Source: Bacillota bacterium
Lineage (GTDB): Bacteria > Bacillota > Sulfobacillia > JAJZYS01 > JAJYTV01
Direction of reading: 5' to 3'
Assembly (NCBI GenBank): GCA_021810725.1
Contig: JAJZIE010000008.1
Coordinates: 1-27,075 of the forward strand
DNA: 27,075 nt
The notes under the pieces are model-generated. The model was not told where the DNA came from. It saw only the letters and a list, made by a program, of their open reading frames with translations, and made no database searches. Position numbers and translations under genes: made by a program. This document shows positions 7,202 to 15,548 of the stretch, one piece after another (the stretch's first letter is position 1; each line of letters begins with the position of its first letter).

Positions 7202-7654
7202 TCAGAGATAGTAGAGCGTTGCGATGATGACACCCAGCACAGCCCCCGCCACGATCTCCTGCGGCGTGTGGCCGAGCTGCTCCTTGAACTCGGGACTCTC
7301 GCCCGCGCGGCGCCCGAGGAGGGAGTTGAGGAAACGGGCCTGCTGGCCGACGGCGTAGCGGATATTCACCGCGTCGTAGAGCACGATGACGGAGAACACG
7401 GCCACGATGGCGAAGAGGTCCGAGTGCCAGCCGTGCGTCGAACCGACGGCGGTGGCGAGCGACGTGACCATGGCCGAGTGGGCGCTCGGCATGCCTCCAG
7501 AGGAGAACAGGCGCTCGCTCAGCACGGTGCGGTTGCGCAGGGAGGATACGATGAACTTCAGCGCCTGGGCCACCACCACGGCCGTCGCCGCGGTGACAAG
7601 CATGCGGTTCTCGTCGGCGAGTTCATGCAAGAGAAAGGCAATCGCCTGCAGCAT
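7202..7654 (-). CDS. DUF212 / divergent PAP2-like membrane protein
   Basis: A 150-residue integral membrane protein of the YuiD/DUF212 family. The signature GGMPSAHSA, distantly like the PAP2 phosphatase motif, is present at about residues 53-61. Hydrophobic segments occur near residues 18-36, 60-75, 80-97 and 133-150, and the HTPQEIVAGAVLG segment near the end is typical of the family. The biochemical function of the family is not established to my knowledge. The ATG at 7654 has a GGAGG 14 nt upstream, longer than ideal, but no alternative in-frame start lies between. It is first in a two-gene minus-strand unit with the dipeptidase. Confidence 0.88.
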   Translation of the reverse strand: MLQAIAFLLHELADENRMLVTAATAVVVAQALKFIVSSLRNRTVLSERLFSSGGMPSAHSAMVTSLATAVGSTHGWHSDLFAIVAVFSVIVLYDAVNIRYAVGQQARFLNSLLGRRAGESPEFKEQLGHTPQEIVAGAVLGVIIATLYYL

Positions 7655-7832
7655 GCGTGACCGAGACTCCTCCCAGGATATCAGCCTCCCTCACTTCCAT
7701 CCCAGGCGGGGGAATCCTGCCTGGGCGCGGACGAGCAGGATGCTTCGGGCCTGTCGGCGAAGGGGCCCCAGTCAAACGGCCACCCGCCGCAGGCAGTCCA
7801 CATGAACCGATCGGAAAGGCGGACCGAGAGTG

Positions 7833-9629
7833 ATGGGCGACCGTAAGGACCTGCGCAACTTCTGCATCATCGCGCACATCGACCACGGCAAATCGACGCT
7901 CGCCGACCGCCTGCTGGAGGCGACCGGCACCCTGCAGGCGCGCGAGATGCAGAGCCAGGTGCTCGACTCGATGGACCTGGAGCGCGAGCGCGGCATCACG
8001 ATCAAGGCGCAGGCGGTGCGCCTGCAGTACCGGTCGGGCCAGGGCGAGTTCGTGCTGAACCTGATCGACACGCCAGGCCACGTCGACTTCTCCTACGAGG
8101 TCTCGCGCTCGCTCGCGGCGTGCGAGGGGGCGCTGCTCGTGATCGACGCGGCGCAGGGCGTGGAGGCGCAGACGCTCGCGAACCTCTACCTTGCCCTCGA
8201 GCACGATCTCGAGATCATCCCCGTGATCAACAAGATCGACCTGCCGCAGGCGGACCCGGAGCGCGTCCGCCAGGAGCTGCTGCAGATCGGCCTCGATCCC
8301 GAGACGGCGATCGCCGCCTCGGCCAAGGACGGGACAGGCATTCCCGAGATTCTCGAGGCGGTCGTCGAGCGCGTGCCGCCACCCGGAGGCGACAGCGAGC
8401 GGCCGCTCAAGGCGCTCATCTTCGACTCGCACTTCGACGCCTACCGCGGTGTGGTCTGCCACATCCGCGTCGTCGACGGGCGCATCCGCCCCGGCCAGCG
8501 CATCCGGCTGATGGCGACCGGCGCCGCGTACGAGGTGACGGACCTCGGCGTCTTCCGCCCGCAGCCCACGCCGGTGGAGGAACTAGCGGCCGGCGAGGTC
8601 GGCTACTTCGCGGCCGGCATCAAGGTGGTGCGCGACGCTCGCGTCGGCGACACCGTGACGACCGCGGAGCACGGCGCGGCGGAGCCGCTTTCGGGCTACC
8701 GGCCGGCGGTGCCGATGGTCTTCGCCGGACTCTACCCGAGCGAGCCGAGCCATTACGACCTCCTGCGCGAGGCGCTCGAGCGCCTGCAGCTCAACGACGG
8801 CGCGCTCTCCTTCGAACCCGAGACTTCCGGGGCGTTGGGCTTTGGCTTCCGCTGCGGCTTTCTCGGCCTTTTGCACCTGGAGATCGTGCAGGAGCGGCTC
8901 GAGCGGGAATACGACATCGACCTCGTCGTGACGGCGCCGAGCGTCGTCTACACCGTCCACTACCTCGACGGCAGGGTGGAGCGGATCGAGAACCCGGCGG
9001 CGCTCGAGATGGGCCGCGGCGTCGACCGGATCGAGGAGCCGTACGTCGACGCGACGCTGATCACGCCGACGAGCTTCGTCGGGCCGGTGATGGAGCTCTG
9101 CCAGGAGCGGCGCGGCATCTTCCGCACCATCGAGTACCCGTCGCCCGAGCGGGCCGTCCTGAGCTACGAGCTGCCGCTCGGAGAGATCATGTACGACTTC
9201 TTCGACCAGCTGAAGTCGAGGACGCGCGGGTATGCCTCGCTCGACTACCAGCTGGGCGGCGACCGCGAGGGCGACCTCGTGCGCGTCGACCTCCTGCTGA
9301 ACGGCGAGATGGTCGACGCCCTCTCCTTCATCGTGCACGAGAGCCGTGCCCAGAGCCAGGGACGGGCGGTCTGCGAGAAGCTGCGCGAGGTGATCCCGCG
9401 CCAGCTCTTCGACGTGCCGATCCAGGCCGCCGTGGGCGGCAAGGTGCTGGCGCGCGAGACGATCCGCGCCCTGCGCAAGGACGTGCTCGCGAAGTGCTAC
9501 GGCGGCGACATCACGCGCAAGCGCAAACTCCTCGAGAAGCAGAAGGAAGGCAAGAAGCGCATGCGCCGGCTCGGCCAGGTGGAGGTGCCGCAGGAGGCGT
9601 TCATGGCCGTTCTGCGACGCGGTGACTGA
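7833..9629 (+). CDS. lepA: elongation factor 4 (LepA)
   Basis: Translational GTPase of 598 residues, standard length, that acts on the ribosome (back-translocation and 30S biogenesis roles are described for the family). G motifs are intact: AHIDHGKST (P loop), RGITIKAQAV (switch I region), DTPGHVDF (G3), NKIDLP (G4) and SAKDGTG (G5). The EF-G-like domains and the LepA-specific C-terminal domain (KVLARETIRALRKDVLAKCYGGD, KQKEGKKRMRRLGQVEVPQEAF) follow. ATG 7833 is directly preceded by an in-frame GTG at 7830, and either may be used. The ribosome binding site is weak (AAGGCGG). The stop overlaps the start of hemW. Confidence 0.97.
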   Translation: MGDRKDLRNFCIIAHIDHGKSTLADRLLEATGTLQAREMQSQVLDSMDLERERGITIKAQAVRLQYRSGQGEFVLNLIDTPGHVDFSYEVSRSLAACEGALLVIDAAQGVEAQTLANLYLALEHDLEIIPVINKIDLPQADPERVRQELLQIGLDPETAIAASAKDGTGIPEILEAVVERVPPPGGDSERPLKALIFDSHFDAYRGVVCHIRVVDGRIRPGQRIRLMATGAAYEVTDLGVFRPQPTPVEELAAGEVGYFAAGIKVVRDARVGDTVTTAEHGAAEPLSGYRPAVPMVFAGLYPSEPSHYDLLREALERLQLNDGALSFEPETSGALGFGFRCGFLGLLHLEIVQERLEREYDIDLVVTAPSVVYTVHYLDGRVERIENPAALEMGRGVDRIEEPYVDATLITPTSFVGPVMELCQERRGIFRTIEYPSPERAVLSYELPLGEIMYDFFDQLKSRTRGYASLDYQLGGDREGDLVRVDLLLNGEMVDALSFIVHESRAQSQGRAVCEKLREVIPRQLFDVPIQAAVGGKVLARETIRALRKDVLAKCYGGDITRKRKLLEKQKEGKKRMRRLGQVEVPQEAFMAVLRRGD

Positions 9630-10767
9630 GCCGATGGGGGTCTACCTCCACATGCCGTACTGCCCCTACAAGTGCCACTACTGCGATTTCAACGCCTACC
9701 GCCTGCCGCCGCGGCCGGGGGTGCTCGAGGAGATGGCCGGGGGCATCGCGGAGGAGATCCTGCGCGCCGGCGGCGAGGACAGGGGGCGCGAGGTGCGGTC
9801 GATCTACTTCGGCGGCGGCACGCCGAGCCTCTTTCCGCCGGCGGCGATCGCCCGCCTCATCGAGCTCCTGCGTGATCGCTACCGCGTGCGGCCTGGGGCG
9901 GAGGTGACGCTCGAGTGCAACCCGGGCACGGTGGACCTCCCGGCTCTGCAGGCCCTGCGGCGCTCCGGGGTGAACCGGATCTCGCTCGGCGCGCAGAGCT
10001 TCTCACGCGAGACGCTCGACCGGCTCGGCCGCGGCCACGGCCCCGACGACACGCGGCGGGCGGTCGAGCTCGCGCGGCAGGCGGGGTTTGAGAACCTCAG
10101 CCTGGACGTGATCTACGGCCTGCCGGGCCAGACGCCCCTGCAGGCGCGCCGCGACGCCGAGCAGGCGCTGGCCCTCGGGCCGGAGCACCTCTCCGCCTAC
10201 GCGCTCGAGGTGGAGGACGGGACCTACTTCGGCGTCCTCAGGCGGCGCGGTGAGCTGCCCCTGCCCTCGGACGACGACGTCGTGGCCGCCGGCGAGGCGG
10301 TCCGGGCGGCTTGCGAGGCGGCGGGGCTCGAGCCGTACGAGATCTCGAATTTCGCGCGCCCGGGCCGCCGGTCGCGACACAACCTCCTCTACTGGCACCA
10401 GGGCGACTACCGCGGCTTCGGTCCCGGGGCCCACTCGCACTTCAGCGGCCGGCGCCGCTGGAACATCGCGGGGCCGGGTCCCTACCTGAGGGCCGTGGCC
10501 AGCCTGGGCGACGCCGTGGCGGGCGAGGAGGCGCTGAGCGAGGAGGGCAGGCGCGGCGAGTGGATCTATCTTCGGCTCCGCCTGCGCGAGGGCTTCAGCC
10601 TCAAGGCGTTCCATCGCCGTTTCGGCGTGCCGCTCGACGTGGCCTACCCGGGCGTCCGTCGCGCCCTCTTGGACCAGGGGCTGATCGAGCGGCTGCCTGG
10701 CCGCGTGCGGGCGAGCGAGCGGGGCAGGTGGCTTCTGCACCGCGTAGCGGAACCTTTCCTGCCTTGA
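9622..10767 (+). CDS. hemW: HemW-like radical SAM protein
   Basis: Radical SAM protein of 381 residues, formerly called oxygen-independent coproporphyrinogen oxidase-like and now regarded as a heme chaperone. The 4Fe-4S motif CPYKCHYC sits at the N-terminus followed by DFNAY, typical of HemW. Further landmarks are SIYFGGGTPS, ECNPGTVD, GVNRISLGAQSF, LSLDVIYGLPGQT, the ISNFARPG segment and HNLLYWHQGDYRGFGPGAHS. The start is taken as GTG 9622, overlapping the lepA stop by 8 nt; ATG 9634 with GGTGA upstream is a fair alternative. The lepA-hemW-hrcA order is standard in Bacillota. I do not assign coproporphyrinogen dehydrogenase activity. Confidence 0.93.
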   Translation: MTEPMGVYLHMPYCPYKCHYCDFNAYRLPPRPGVLEEMAGGIAEEILRAGGEDRGREVRSIYFGGGTPSLFPPAAIARLIELLRDRYRVRPGAEVTLECNPGTVDLPALQALRRSGVNRISLGAQSFSRETLDRLGRGHGPDDTRRAVELARQAGFENLSLDVIYGLPGQTPLQARRDAEQALALGPEHLSAYALEVEDGTYFGVLRRRGELPLPSDDDVVAAGEAVRAACEAAGLEPYEISNFARPGRRSRHNLLYWHQGDYRGFGPGAHSHFSGRRRWNIAGPGPYLRAVASLGDAVAGEEALSEEGRRGEWIYLRLRLREGFSLKAFHRRFGVPLDVAYPGVRRALLDQGLIERLPGRVRASERGRWLLHRVAEPFLP

Positions 10768-10793
10768 CACCCATTTTGCTTGCATGGTACGTT
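10764..10793 (+). promoter_or_regulatory. hrcA operon promoter (sigma-A type)
   Basis: A consensus TTGACA (10764-10769) overlaps the hemW stop; 18 nt later lies TACGTT (10788-10793) with a TGG extended -10. Transcription should start close to 10800, placing the CIRCE operator over the start site. Confidence 0.7.
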
Positions 10794-10798
10794 CACGG

Positions 10799-10824
10799 TA
10801 GCACTCTCATACGATGAGTGCTAA
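10799..10824 (+). promoter_or_regulatory. CIRCE operator
   Basis: TAGCACTC (10799-10806), nine spacer bases, then GAGTGCTAA (10816-10824). This is the CIRCE inverted repeat with only the outermost left T of the consensus changed. HrcA binds this element and represses the heat-shock operon. It lies between the promoter and the hrcA ribosome binding site, so the operon should be autoregulated by HrcA. Confidence 0.95.
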
Positions 10825-10842
10825 ACGGGGGGAGGTGTCGAT

Positions 10843-11853
10843 GTGGAACTCGACCGGCGCAAGCGGCAAGTCCTGCGCGCCATCGTCGAGGACTACGTGG
10901 CATCGGCCGAGCCGATCGGTTCGCGCACGTTGGCGCGCACCTTGGGGCTTGGCGTGAGCTCGGCCACGATTCGCAACGAGATGGCGGACCTCGAGGCCCT
11001 GGGCCTCCTGGACAAGCCGCACACCTCGGCCGGCCGCGTGCCCTCGGATCGCGGCTACCGCCTGTACGTCGACGAACTGATGGAGCCGAGGCCCGTCGAG
11101 GCGGAGGCCTTCCGGCGAATGCGCCTGATGTACCTTAGGCGCGTCCGCGAGATGGATTACCTCGTCGCCCAGACGTTGAAGCTGCTTTCGGCCGCTGGTG
11201 ATTTCCTCGCCGTCGGCCTCGGCCCCGGCGCCCGCACGGCCCGCCTGCGCCGCCTCGACGCCCTCGAGGCGGGCGAGGGGCAGGTCGCGCTGGTGCTCGT
11301 GACCGACCACTTCGTGCAGCACCGTCTGGTCGAGATGCCGGACGGCATGGACGCGGGCGGCTTGCAGCGCTCGCTGCTCGTGCTTTCGCACGAACTGCAG
11401 GGCGTCGGCCTCGAGCGCATCACACGCTCCATGCTCGAGTCCGTGGCGCGGGAGATCAAGGGCCGCATGCGCGAGGAACTCCTCAGTTTCCTGCACGACT
11501 GCCTCTCGGACAGCGAGGAGCAGGTGCGCATCGTCGGCACGTCGCGCTTCCTGGCCCAGCCGGAGTTCCGCGAGCCGGAGCGCATCCGCGAGGCCGTGCA
11601 GCTGATCGAGCAGTCCGGAGCCTTGCAGGAGCTCCTGCTCGAGGCGAGCGGCCGGGGTGGCGTCAGTGTGCGGATCGGCGGAGAGACGAGCCTGCCCGAG
11701 ACCCGGGAACTCTCCATCGTGGCGCTCGGCATCGAACGCCAGGGCGAGCTGGTGGCCCGCTTCGGCCTCGTGGGGCCCAAGCGCATGGACTACGCCAAGG
11801 CCCTGGCTCTGGCCGAGGAAGTGCTACGGGGACTCGAGCAGGCGATCAGTTGA
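10843..11853 (+). CDS. hrcA: heat-inducible transcription repressor HrcA
   Basis: Repressor of class I heat-shock genes, 336 residues, normal length. The N-terminal winged-helix domain (RKRQVLRAIVEDYVASAEPIG, SSATIRNEMADLEALGLL, HTSAGRVPSDRGYRLYVDEL) is strongly conserved, followed by the GAF-like domain and the C-terminal segment SIVALGIERQGELVARFGLVGPKRMDYAKA. The start is GTG 10843, 6-8 nt after GGGGGAGGTG; the ATG two bases earlier is out of frame. It is first in the operon behind a CIRCE element. grpE follows with a 4-nt TTGA overlap. Confidence 0.97.
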   Translation: MELDRRKRQVLRAIVEDYVASAEPIGSRTLARTLGLGVSSATIRNEMADLEALGLLDKPHTSAGRVPSDRGYRLYVDELMEPRPVEAEAFRRMRLMYLRRVREMDYLVAQTLKLLSAAGDFLAVGLGPGARTARLRRLDALEAGEGQVALVLVTDHFVQHRLVEMPDGMDAGGLQRSLLVLSHELQGVGLERITRSMLESVAREIKGRMREELLSFLHDCLSDSEEQVRIVGTSRFLAQPEFREPERIREAVQLIEQSGALQELLLEASGRGGVSVRIGGETSLPETRELSIVALGIERQGELVARFGLVGPKRMDYAKALALAEEVLRGLEQAIS

Positions 11854-12386
11854 GTTGTGGAGGGACCGCTACGCCTAGCGATGACGAGATGAGCCGCGAA
11901 GGCCAGGAGGAGACGCCGACCGGGGCGCAGGAGGCGCAGGGGGCGGAGATCGCGGCGCTCAGCCAACGCCTGCAGGAGCTCGAGCAGCAGAACCTTCGCC
12001 TTTTGGCGGACTTCGAGAACCAGAGGCGGCGCCAGCGCCGCGACGAGGAGGAGCAGAGGCTGCGGGCGCAGCAGGATGCGGCGTCGCTGCTGCTGCCGCT
12101 CGCGGACGACCTCGAGCTCGCGCTCGGCGCGGCGCCGCAGGACGACCCCATGCGGGCGGGCGTGGCGCTTGTGCACGGGAAGTTGATGCAGGCGCTCGGG
12201 CGCCTCGGGCTCGAGCCGATCGCCGCGGCGGGGCAGCCGTTCGATCCGGCTCTGCACGAGGCGATCGGGCAGGAGGAATCCGACCTGCCGCCCGGCACCG
12301 TCGCGACGGAGGTGCGTACCGGCTACCGCATCCAGGACCGTGTCGTGCGCCCCGCGCTGGTGCGCGTGGCCAAGGCGCGAGAGTGA
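11850..12386 (+). CDS. grpE: nucleotide exchange factor GrpE
   Basis: Co-chaperone that releases ADP from DnaK; 178 residues. The long N-terminal coiled coil (EIAALSQRLQELEQQNLRLLADFENQRRR pattern, about residues 33-62) and the C-terminal beta domain (FDPALHEAIGQEE, TVATEVRTGYRIQDRVVRPALVRVAK) are both present. The start is taken as TTG 11850, which overlaps the hrcA TGA as TTGA; ATG 11889 would shorten the variable N-terminus by 13 residues. No good Shine-Dalgarno sequence precedes either, fitting translational coupling to hrcA. dnaJ follows after only 11 nt, leaving no room for dnaK. Confidence 0.95.
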   Translation: MSCGGTATPSDDEMSREGQEETPTGAQEAQGAEIAALSQRLQELEQQNLRLLADFENQRRRQRRDEEEQRLRAQQDAASLLLPLADDLELALGAAPQDDPMRAGVALVHGKLMQALGRLGLEPIAAAGQPFDPALHEAIGQEESDLPPGTVATEVRTGYRIQDRVVRPALVRVAKARE

Positions 12387-12397
12387 GGGGCTGAAGG

Positions 12398-13525
12398 TTG
12401 GCGAAGGACTACTACGAGGTGCTGGGCGTCGAGCGCGGCGCTTCCGAAGAGGAGATCAAGAAGGCCTTCCGCCGACTGGCCCGGCAGTATCATCCGGACA
12501 TGAACCCCGGCGACAAGGAGGCCGAGGAGAAGTTCAAGGAGATCGGCGAGGCGTATTCCGTCCTCTCCGATCCCGAGAAGCGCGGCCGCTACGACCAGTT
12601 CGGCTCCGCCGAGGGCCCCGGCGCGGGCTTCGGCGGACAGGGACCGTTCGGCGGCTTCGGCGGGCAGAGCCCCTTCGGGGACATCGGCGACATCTTCGAC
12701 GCCTTCTTCGGCGGCGGCGGCGGCGGCGCGCGCCGGACCGGCCCCGCGCGCGGCGAGGACCTGCGCGCGGATGTCGAGTTGACGCTCGAGGACTGCTTCC
12801 ACGGCGTCGAGAAGGAGATCCGGGTGCAGCGGCAGGAGGTCTGCGAAGCCTGCCACGGCACAGGCGGCAAGGGCGGCCAGGCGCCGACGCGCTGCTCGCG
12901 CTGCGGCGGTTCGGGACAGGTGCAGCAGGCCCGGGACACGGCGTTCGGGCGCTTTGTCACGTCGCGTCCGTGCCCCCAGTGCCATGGCGCCGGCCAGACG
13001 GTGGCGGAGCCCTGCCCGGTCTGCCACGGCAGCGGCCGCCAGCGCAAGGTGGCGGCGCTGAAGGTGCGGATCCCGCCGGGCGTCTCGGACGGCGCGAGGG
13101 TGCGCATCTCGGGCGAAGGCGAGCCTGGGCTGCGCGGCGGACCGCCGGGCGATCTCTACGTCTTCGTGCGCGAGCGCCCGCACGAACGCTTCGCGCGCCA
13201 GGAGAGCGAACTCCACGTCGACCTCGCGCTCGGCTATCCCGAGGCGGCGCTCGGCGCCGAGTACGACCTGCAGGGCATCGACGGCCAGATCAAGGTGAAG
13301 GTGCCGGAGGGCACGCAGCCCGGCCAGGAGATCCGCCTGCGCGGCCGCGGCATGCCGCATCTTCGCGGCGGCGGCCGTGGCGACCTGATCGTCCACGTCG
13401 TCGTGCAGGTGCCGAGGCGCCTCAGCGGCGAAGAGCGTGAACTGCTGCAGCGGCTGCGCGAGCTGAACAAGGGTGGGGAGCACGATCGCGGCTTCTTCGG
13501 GCGGGTCCGGGACGCGTTCCGCTGA
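12398..13525 (+). CDS. dnaJ: chaperone protein DnaJ
   Basis: Type I Hsp40 of 375 residues, full length. The J domain (residues 1-70) carries the essential HPD in YHPDMNPGD. A Gly/Phe-rich linker follows (about 75-110). The zinc-binding domain has all four CxxCxGxG-type repeats: CEACHGTG, CSRCGGSG, CPQCHGAG and CPVCHGSG. The C-terminal substrate domain reads KVRIPPGVSDGARVRI. The start is TTG 12398, giving the typical AKDYYEVLGV, with GAGGGG about 9 nt upstream. It is in the CIRCE operon directly after grpE. prmA follows in an overlapping frame. Confidence 0.97.
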   Translation: MAKDYYEVLGVERGASEEEIKKAFRRLARQYHPDMNPGDKEAEEKFKEIGEAYSVLSDPEKRGRYDQFGSAEGPGAGFGGQGPFGGFGGQSPFGDIGDIFDAFFGGGGGGARRTGPARGEDLRADVELTLEDCFHGVEKEIRVQRQEVCEACHGTGGKGGQAPTRCSRCGGSGQVQQARDTAFGRFVTSRPCPQCHGAGQTVAEPCPVCHGSGRQRKVAALKVRIPPGVSDGARVRISGEGEPGLRGGPPGDLYVFVRERPHERFARQESELHVDLALGYPEAALGAEYDLQGIDGQIKVKVPEGTQPGQEIRLRGRGMPHLRGGGRGDLIVHVVVQVPRRLSGEERELLQRLRELNKGGEHDRGFFGRVRDAFR

Positions 13526-14411
13526 GCTTTTCCGGCTCTCGGTGCGCTGCGGCCCCGAGGCGGTGGAGGCGGTTTCGGAGATCCTGCGCGAGATCGGCGC
13601 CTACGGCGTGGAGATCCTGGGCGAAGCGGCGCTGCCCGCGGGCGACGACGTCTGGGCGGCGCCCGCCGCGCCCGGGCCGGACGAGGCGGCCATCTACCTG
13701 CCCGCCGAGGGAGCCAGGGCGGTGGAGGCCACGGTGCGCGAGCTCTGCCGCGAGCGCATCGAGCCCTACTTCGGTCCGGCTCTGGTGCGGCTGGCCGTGG
13801 CGCCCCAGGTGGACTGGGTGGAGGAGTACCGGCGCAGCGTCCGGGCGATGCGGGTCGTGCCGGGGCTCTGGGTGGAGCCGCCCTGGGATTCCGCGCGCCC
13901 GGGCGCGGGCGAGCGGGTGCTGCGCATCATGCCGGGGGCCGCGTTCGGTTACGGCGACCACCCCACGACGGCGACGTGCCTCCTGCTGCTGCTGCGGTGG
14001 CTGCAGCCGGGGCAGGATGTCGTCGACATGGGGTCCGGCAGCGGCATCCTCGGTGCAGCGGCGCTCGCGCTCGGCGCCCGGCGCCTGCGTGCCTACGACC
14101 TCGATCCCCTGGCCGTCGACGCCACGCGCGACACCCTGCGGCGCAACGGCATGCGGGCCCACGTGCGGCTCGGCACCTTGCCGAAGCGGGCCGAGCGCGC
14201 GGATCTCGTCCTCGCGAACATCTCCGGGCAGGGGCTGAGACCCTGGCTCGGCCGTCTCAGGCGGGCCGTCCACCCGGGCGGACTGCTGATCCTCGGCGGC
14301 ATTCTCAGGCAAGACACCGGTTTCGATCAGACCCTCGAGGACCATGGGCTCGCGGCCGTCGACGAAGCAGTGGCAGGAGACTGGCGGGCGATCGCAGCGA
14401 GACCGGCATGA
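13473..14411 (+). CDS. prmA: ribosomal protein L11 methyltransferase
   Basis: SAM-dependent methyltransferase that modifies the 50S protein L11; 312 residues, normal length. The N-terminal substrate-recognition domain (LSVRCGPEAVEAVSEILREIGAYGVEI) and linker (VDWVEEYRRSV) precede the catalytic domain. This has the PrmA signature PGAAFGYGDHPTTATCL, motif I VVDMGSGSGILG, the acidic YDLDPLAVDATR segment and the LANISGQGL motif (NxxxxxL, from the NPPY-like site). The start is GTG 13473, overlapping dnaJ by 53 nt; a later GTG at 13542 would cut into the conserved first strand. Placement after dnaJ is standard for Bacillota. Confidence 0.93.
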   Translation: MGSTIAASSGGSGTRSAELFRLSVRCGPEAVEAVSEILREIGAYGVEILGEAALPAGDDVWAAPAAPGPDEAAIYLPAEGARAVEATVRELCRERIEPYFGPALVRLAVAPQVDWVEEYRRSVRAMRVVPGLWVEPPWDSARPGAGERVLRIMPGAAFGYGDHPTTATCLLLLLRWLQPGQDVVDMGSGSGILGAAALALGARRLRAYDLDPLAVDATRDTLRRNGMRAHVRLGTLPKRAERADLVLANISGQGLRPWLGRLRRAVHPGGLLILGGILRQDTGFDQTLEDHGLAAVDEAVAGDWRAIAARPA

Positions 14412-14451
14412 ACCCGGTGGCCGCGGCATAGCATGGGCGGGGGTGGCGGCG

Positions 14452-15537
14452 TTGTCGAGGCGTATCCGGGTGGGCGTGATCTTCGGCGGGCAGTCGGCGG
14501 AGCACGACGTGTCGCTGCAATCGGCGCGCTTCGTGCTCGATTCTTTGGATCCTGAGCGCTTCGAGGTGGTGCCGATCGGCATCACGCGCCAGGGGCGGTT
14601 CCTCGTCGGCGGCGACCCGATGCGGGCCCTGACCGGCGACGGGCGGCGGGAGCCCGAGACGCCGGGTCTCGCCCCGGCGCAGGGGCGGGAGGTCGAGCTC
14701 ACCGAGGCGACCGGCGCGATCGGACGCCTCGACGTCGTGTTTCCGGTGCTGCACGGGCCGCGCGGCGAGGACGGAACCCTGCAGGGGTTCCTCGAGCTCG
14801 CTGGGTTGCCGTACGTCGGCGCCGGCGTGCTCGGCTCGGCGGTCTCGATGGACAAGGCCGTGATGAAGATGGTCTTCCTCCAGGCCGGGCTGCCGGTCGG
14901 GCCGTACCGGCTGCTCCTGCGCAGCGAACTGGGCGACGACCGGCTCGTGGAGGAGCGGCTGCGCGATCTCGGCTATCCTCTCTTCGTCAAGCCCTGCAAC
15001 CTCGGTTCGTCGGTCGGGATCTCGCGCGTCGAGGACCGTGGGCAGCTGCACGCCGCCCTGCAGGCGGCGGCGCATTACGACCGGCGCATCATCGTCGAGC
15101 AGGGCATCCGCGCGCGCGAACTCGAATGCGGCGTGATCGGCAACGACCAGCCCGAGGCCTCGGTGGTGGGCGAGATCGTCTCGTCCGGCGTCTTCTACGA
15201 CTTCGCCGCGAAGTACGACGGATCGTCGGGCCTGAAGATTCCGGCCGAGATCCCCGCCGCGATCTCGGATCAGGTGCGGGCCTACGCCGTGCGGGCTTTC
15301 AGGGCCGTCGACGCTGCGGGCCTCGCCCGCGTGGACTTCTTCTACGACGAGGCGGGCGGCGCCGTCTATGTCAACGAGATCAACACCATTCCGGGCTTCA
15401 CCGCCTACTCGATGTTCCCCTTGCTCTGGCAGGCCACCGGCCTCTCGGCGAGGCAGCTCTGCGGCCGGCTCGTCGACCTCGCCCTGCAGCGCCACGCCGA
15501 AAGGAATCCAGGCCCAGGCAGCGAAAGCGGCTCCTAG
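14452..15537 (+). CDS. ddl: D-alanine--D-alanine ligase
   Basis: ATP-grasp ligase making the D-Ala-D-Ala dipeptide for peptidoglycan; 361 residues. The N-terminal GGQSAEHDVSLQSA (the family's GGxSxEhevSl), PVLHGPRGEDGTLQG, the SMDK motif, FVKPCNLGSSVGI and the C-terminal metal/product-site segment YVNEINTIPGFT followed by YSMFP are all intact. The start is taken as TTG 14452, after GGGGGTGG; GTG 14443 is possible. It lies 40 nt after prmA, in a place where rsmE and mtaB are often found in this neighbourhood. The YSMFP form suggests the ordinary D-Ala rather than D-Lac specificity, which is inference. Confidence 0.95.
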   Translation: MSRRIRVGVIFGGQSAEHDVSLQSARFVLDSLDPERFEVVPIGITRQGRFLVGGDPMRALTGDGRREPETPGLAPAQGREVELTEATGAIGRLDVVFPVLHGPRGEDGTLQGFLELAGLPYVGAGVLGSAVSMDKAVMKMVFLQAGLPVGPYRLLLRSELGDDRLVEERLRDLGYPLFVKPCNLGSSVGISRVEDRGQLHAALQAAAHYDRRIIVEQGIRARELECGVIGNDQPEASVVGEIVSSGVFYDFAAKYDGSSGLKIPAEIPAAISDQVRAYAVRAFRAVDAAGLARVDFFYDEAGGAVYVNEINTIPGFTAYSMFPLLWQATGLSARQLCGRLVDLALQRHAERNPGPGSESGS

Positions 15538-15548
15538 GAGTGGATGGC

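Noticed and set aside
5834..7660. 608-codon open frame on the plus strand
   Set aside because: It is the antisense shadow of the M20 dipeptidase and DUF212 genes, both of which have complete family motifs and ribosome binding sites.
8120..9625. 501-codon plus-strand frame inside lepA
   Set aside because: It is an Arg/Gly/Ala-rich shadow in another frame of lepA, with no recognisable motif.
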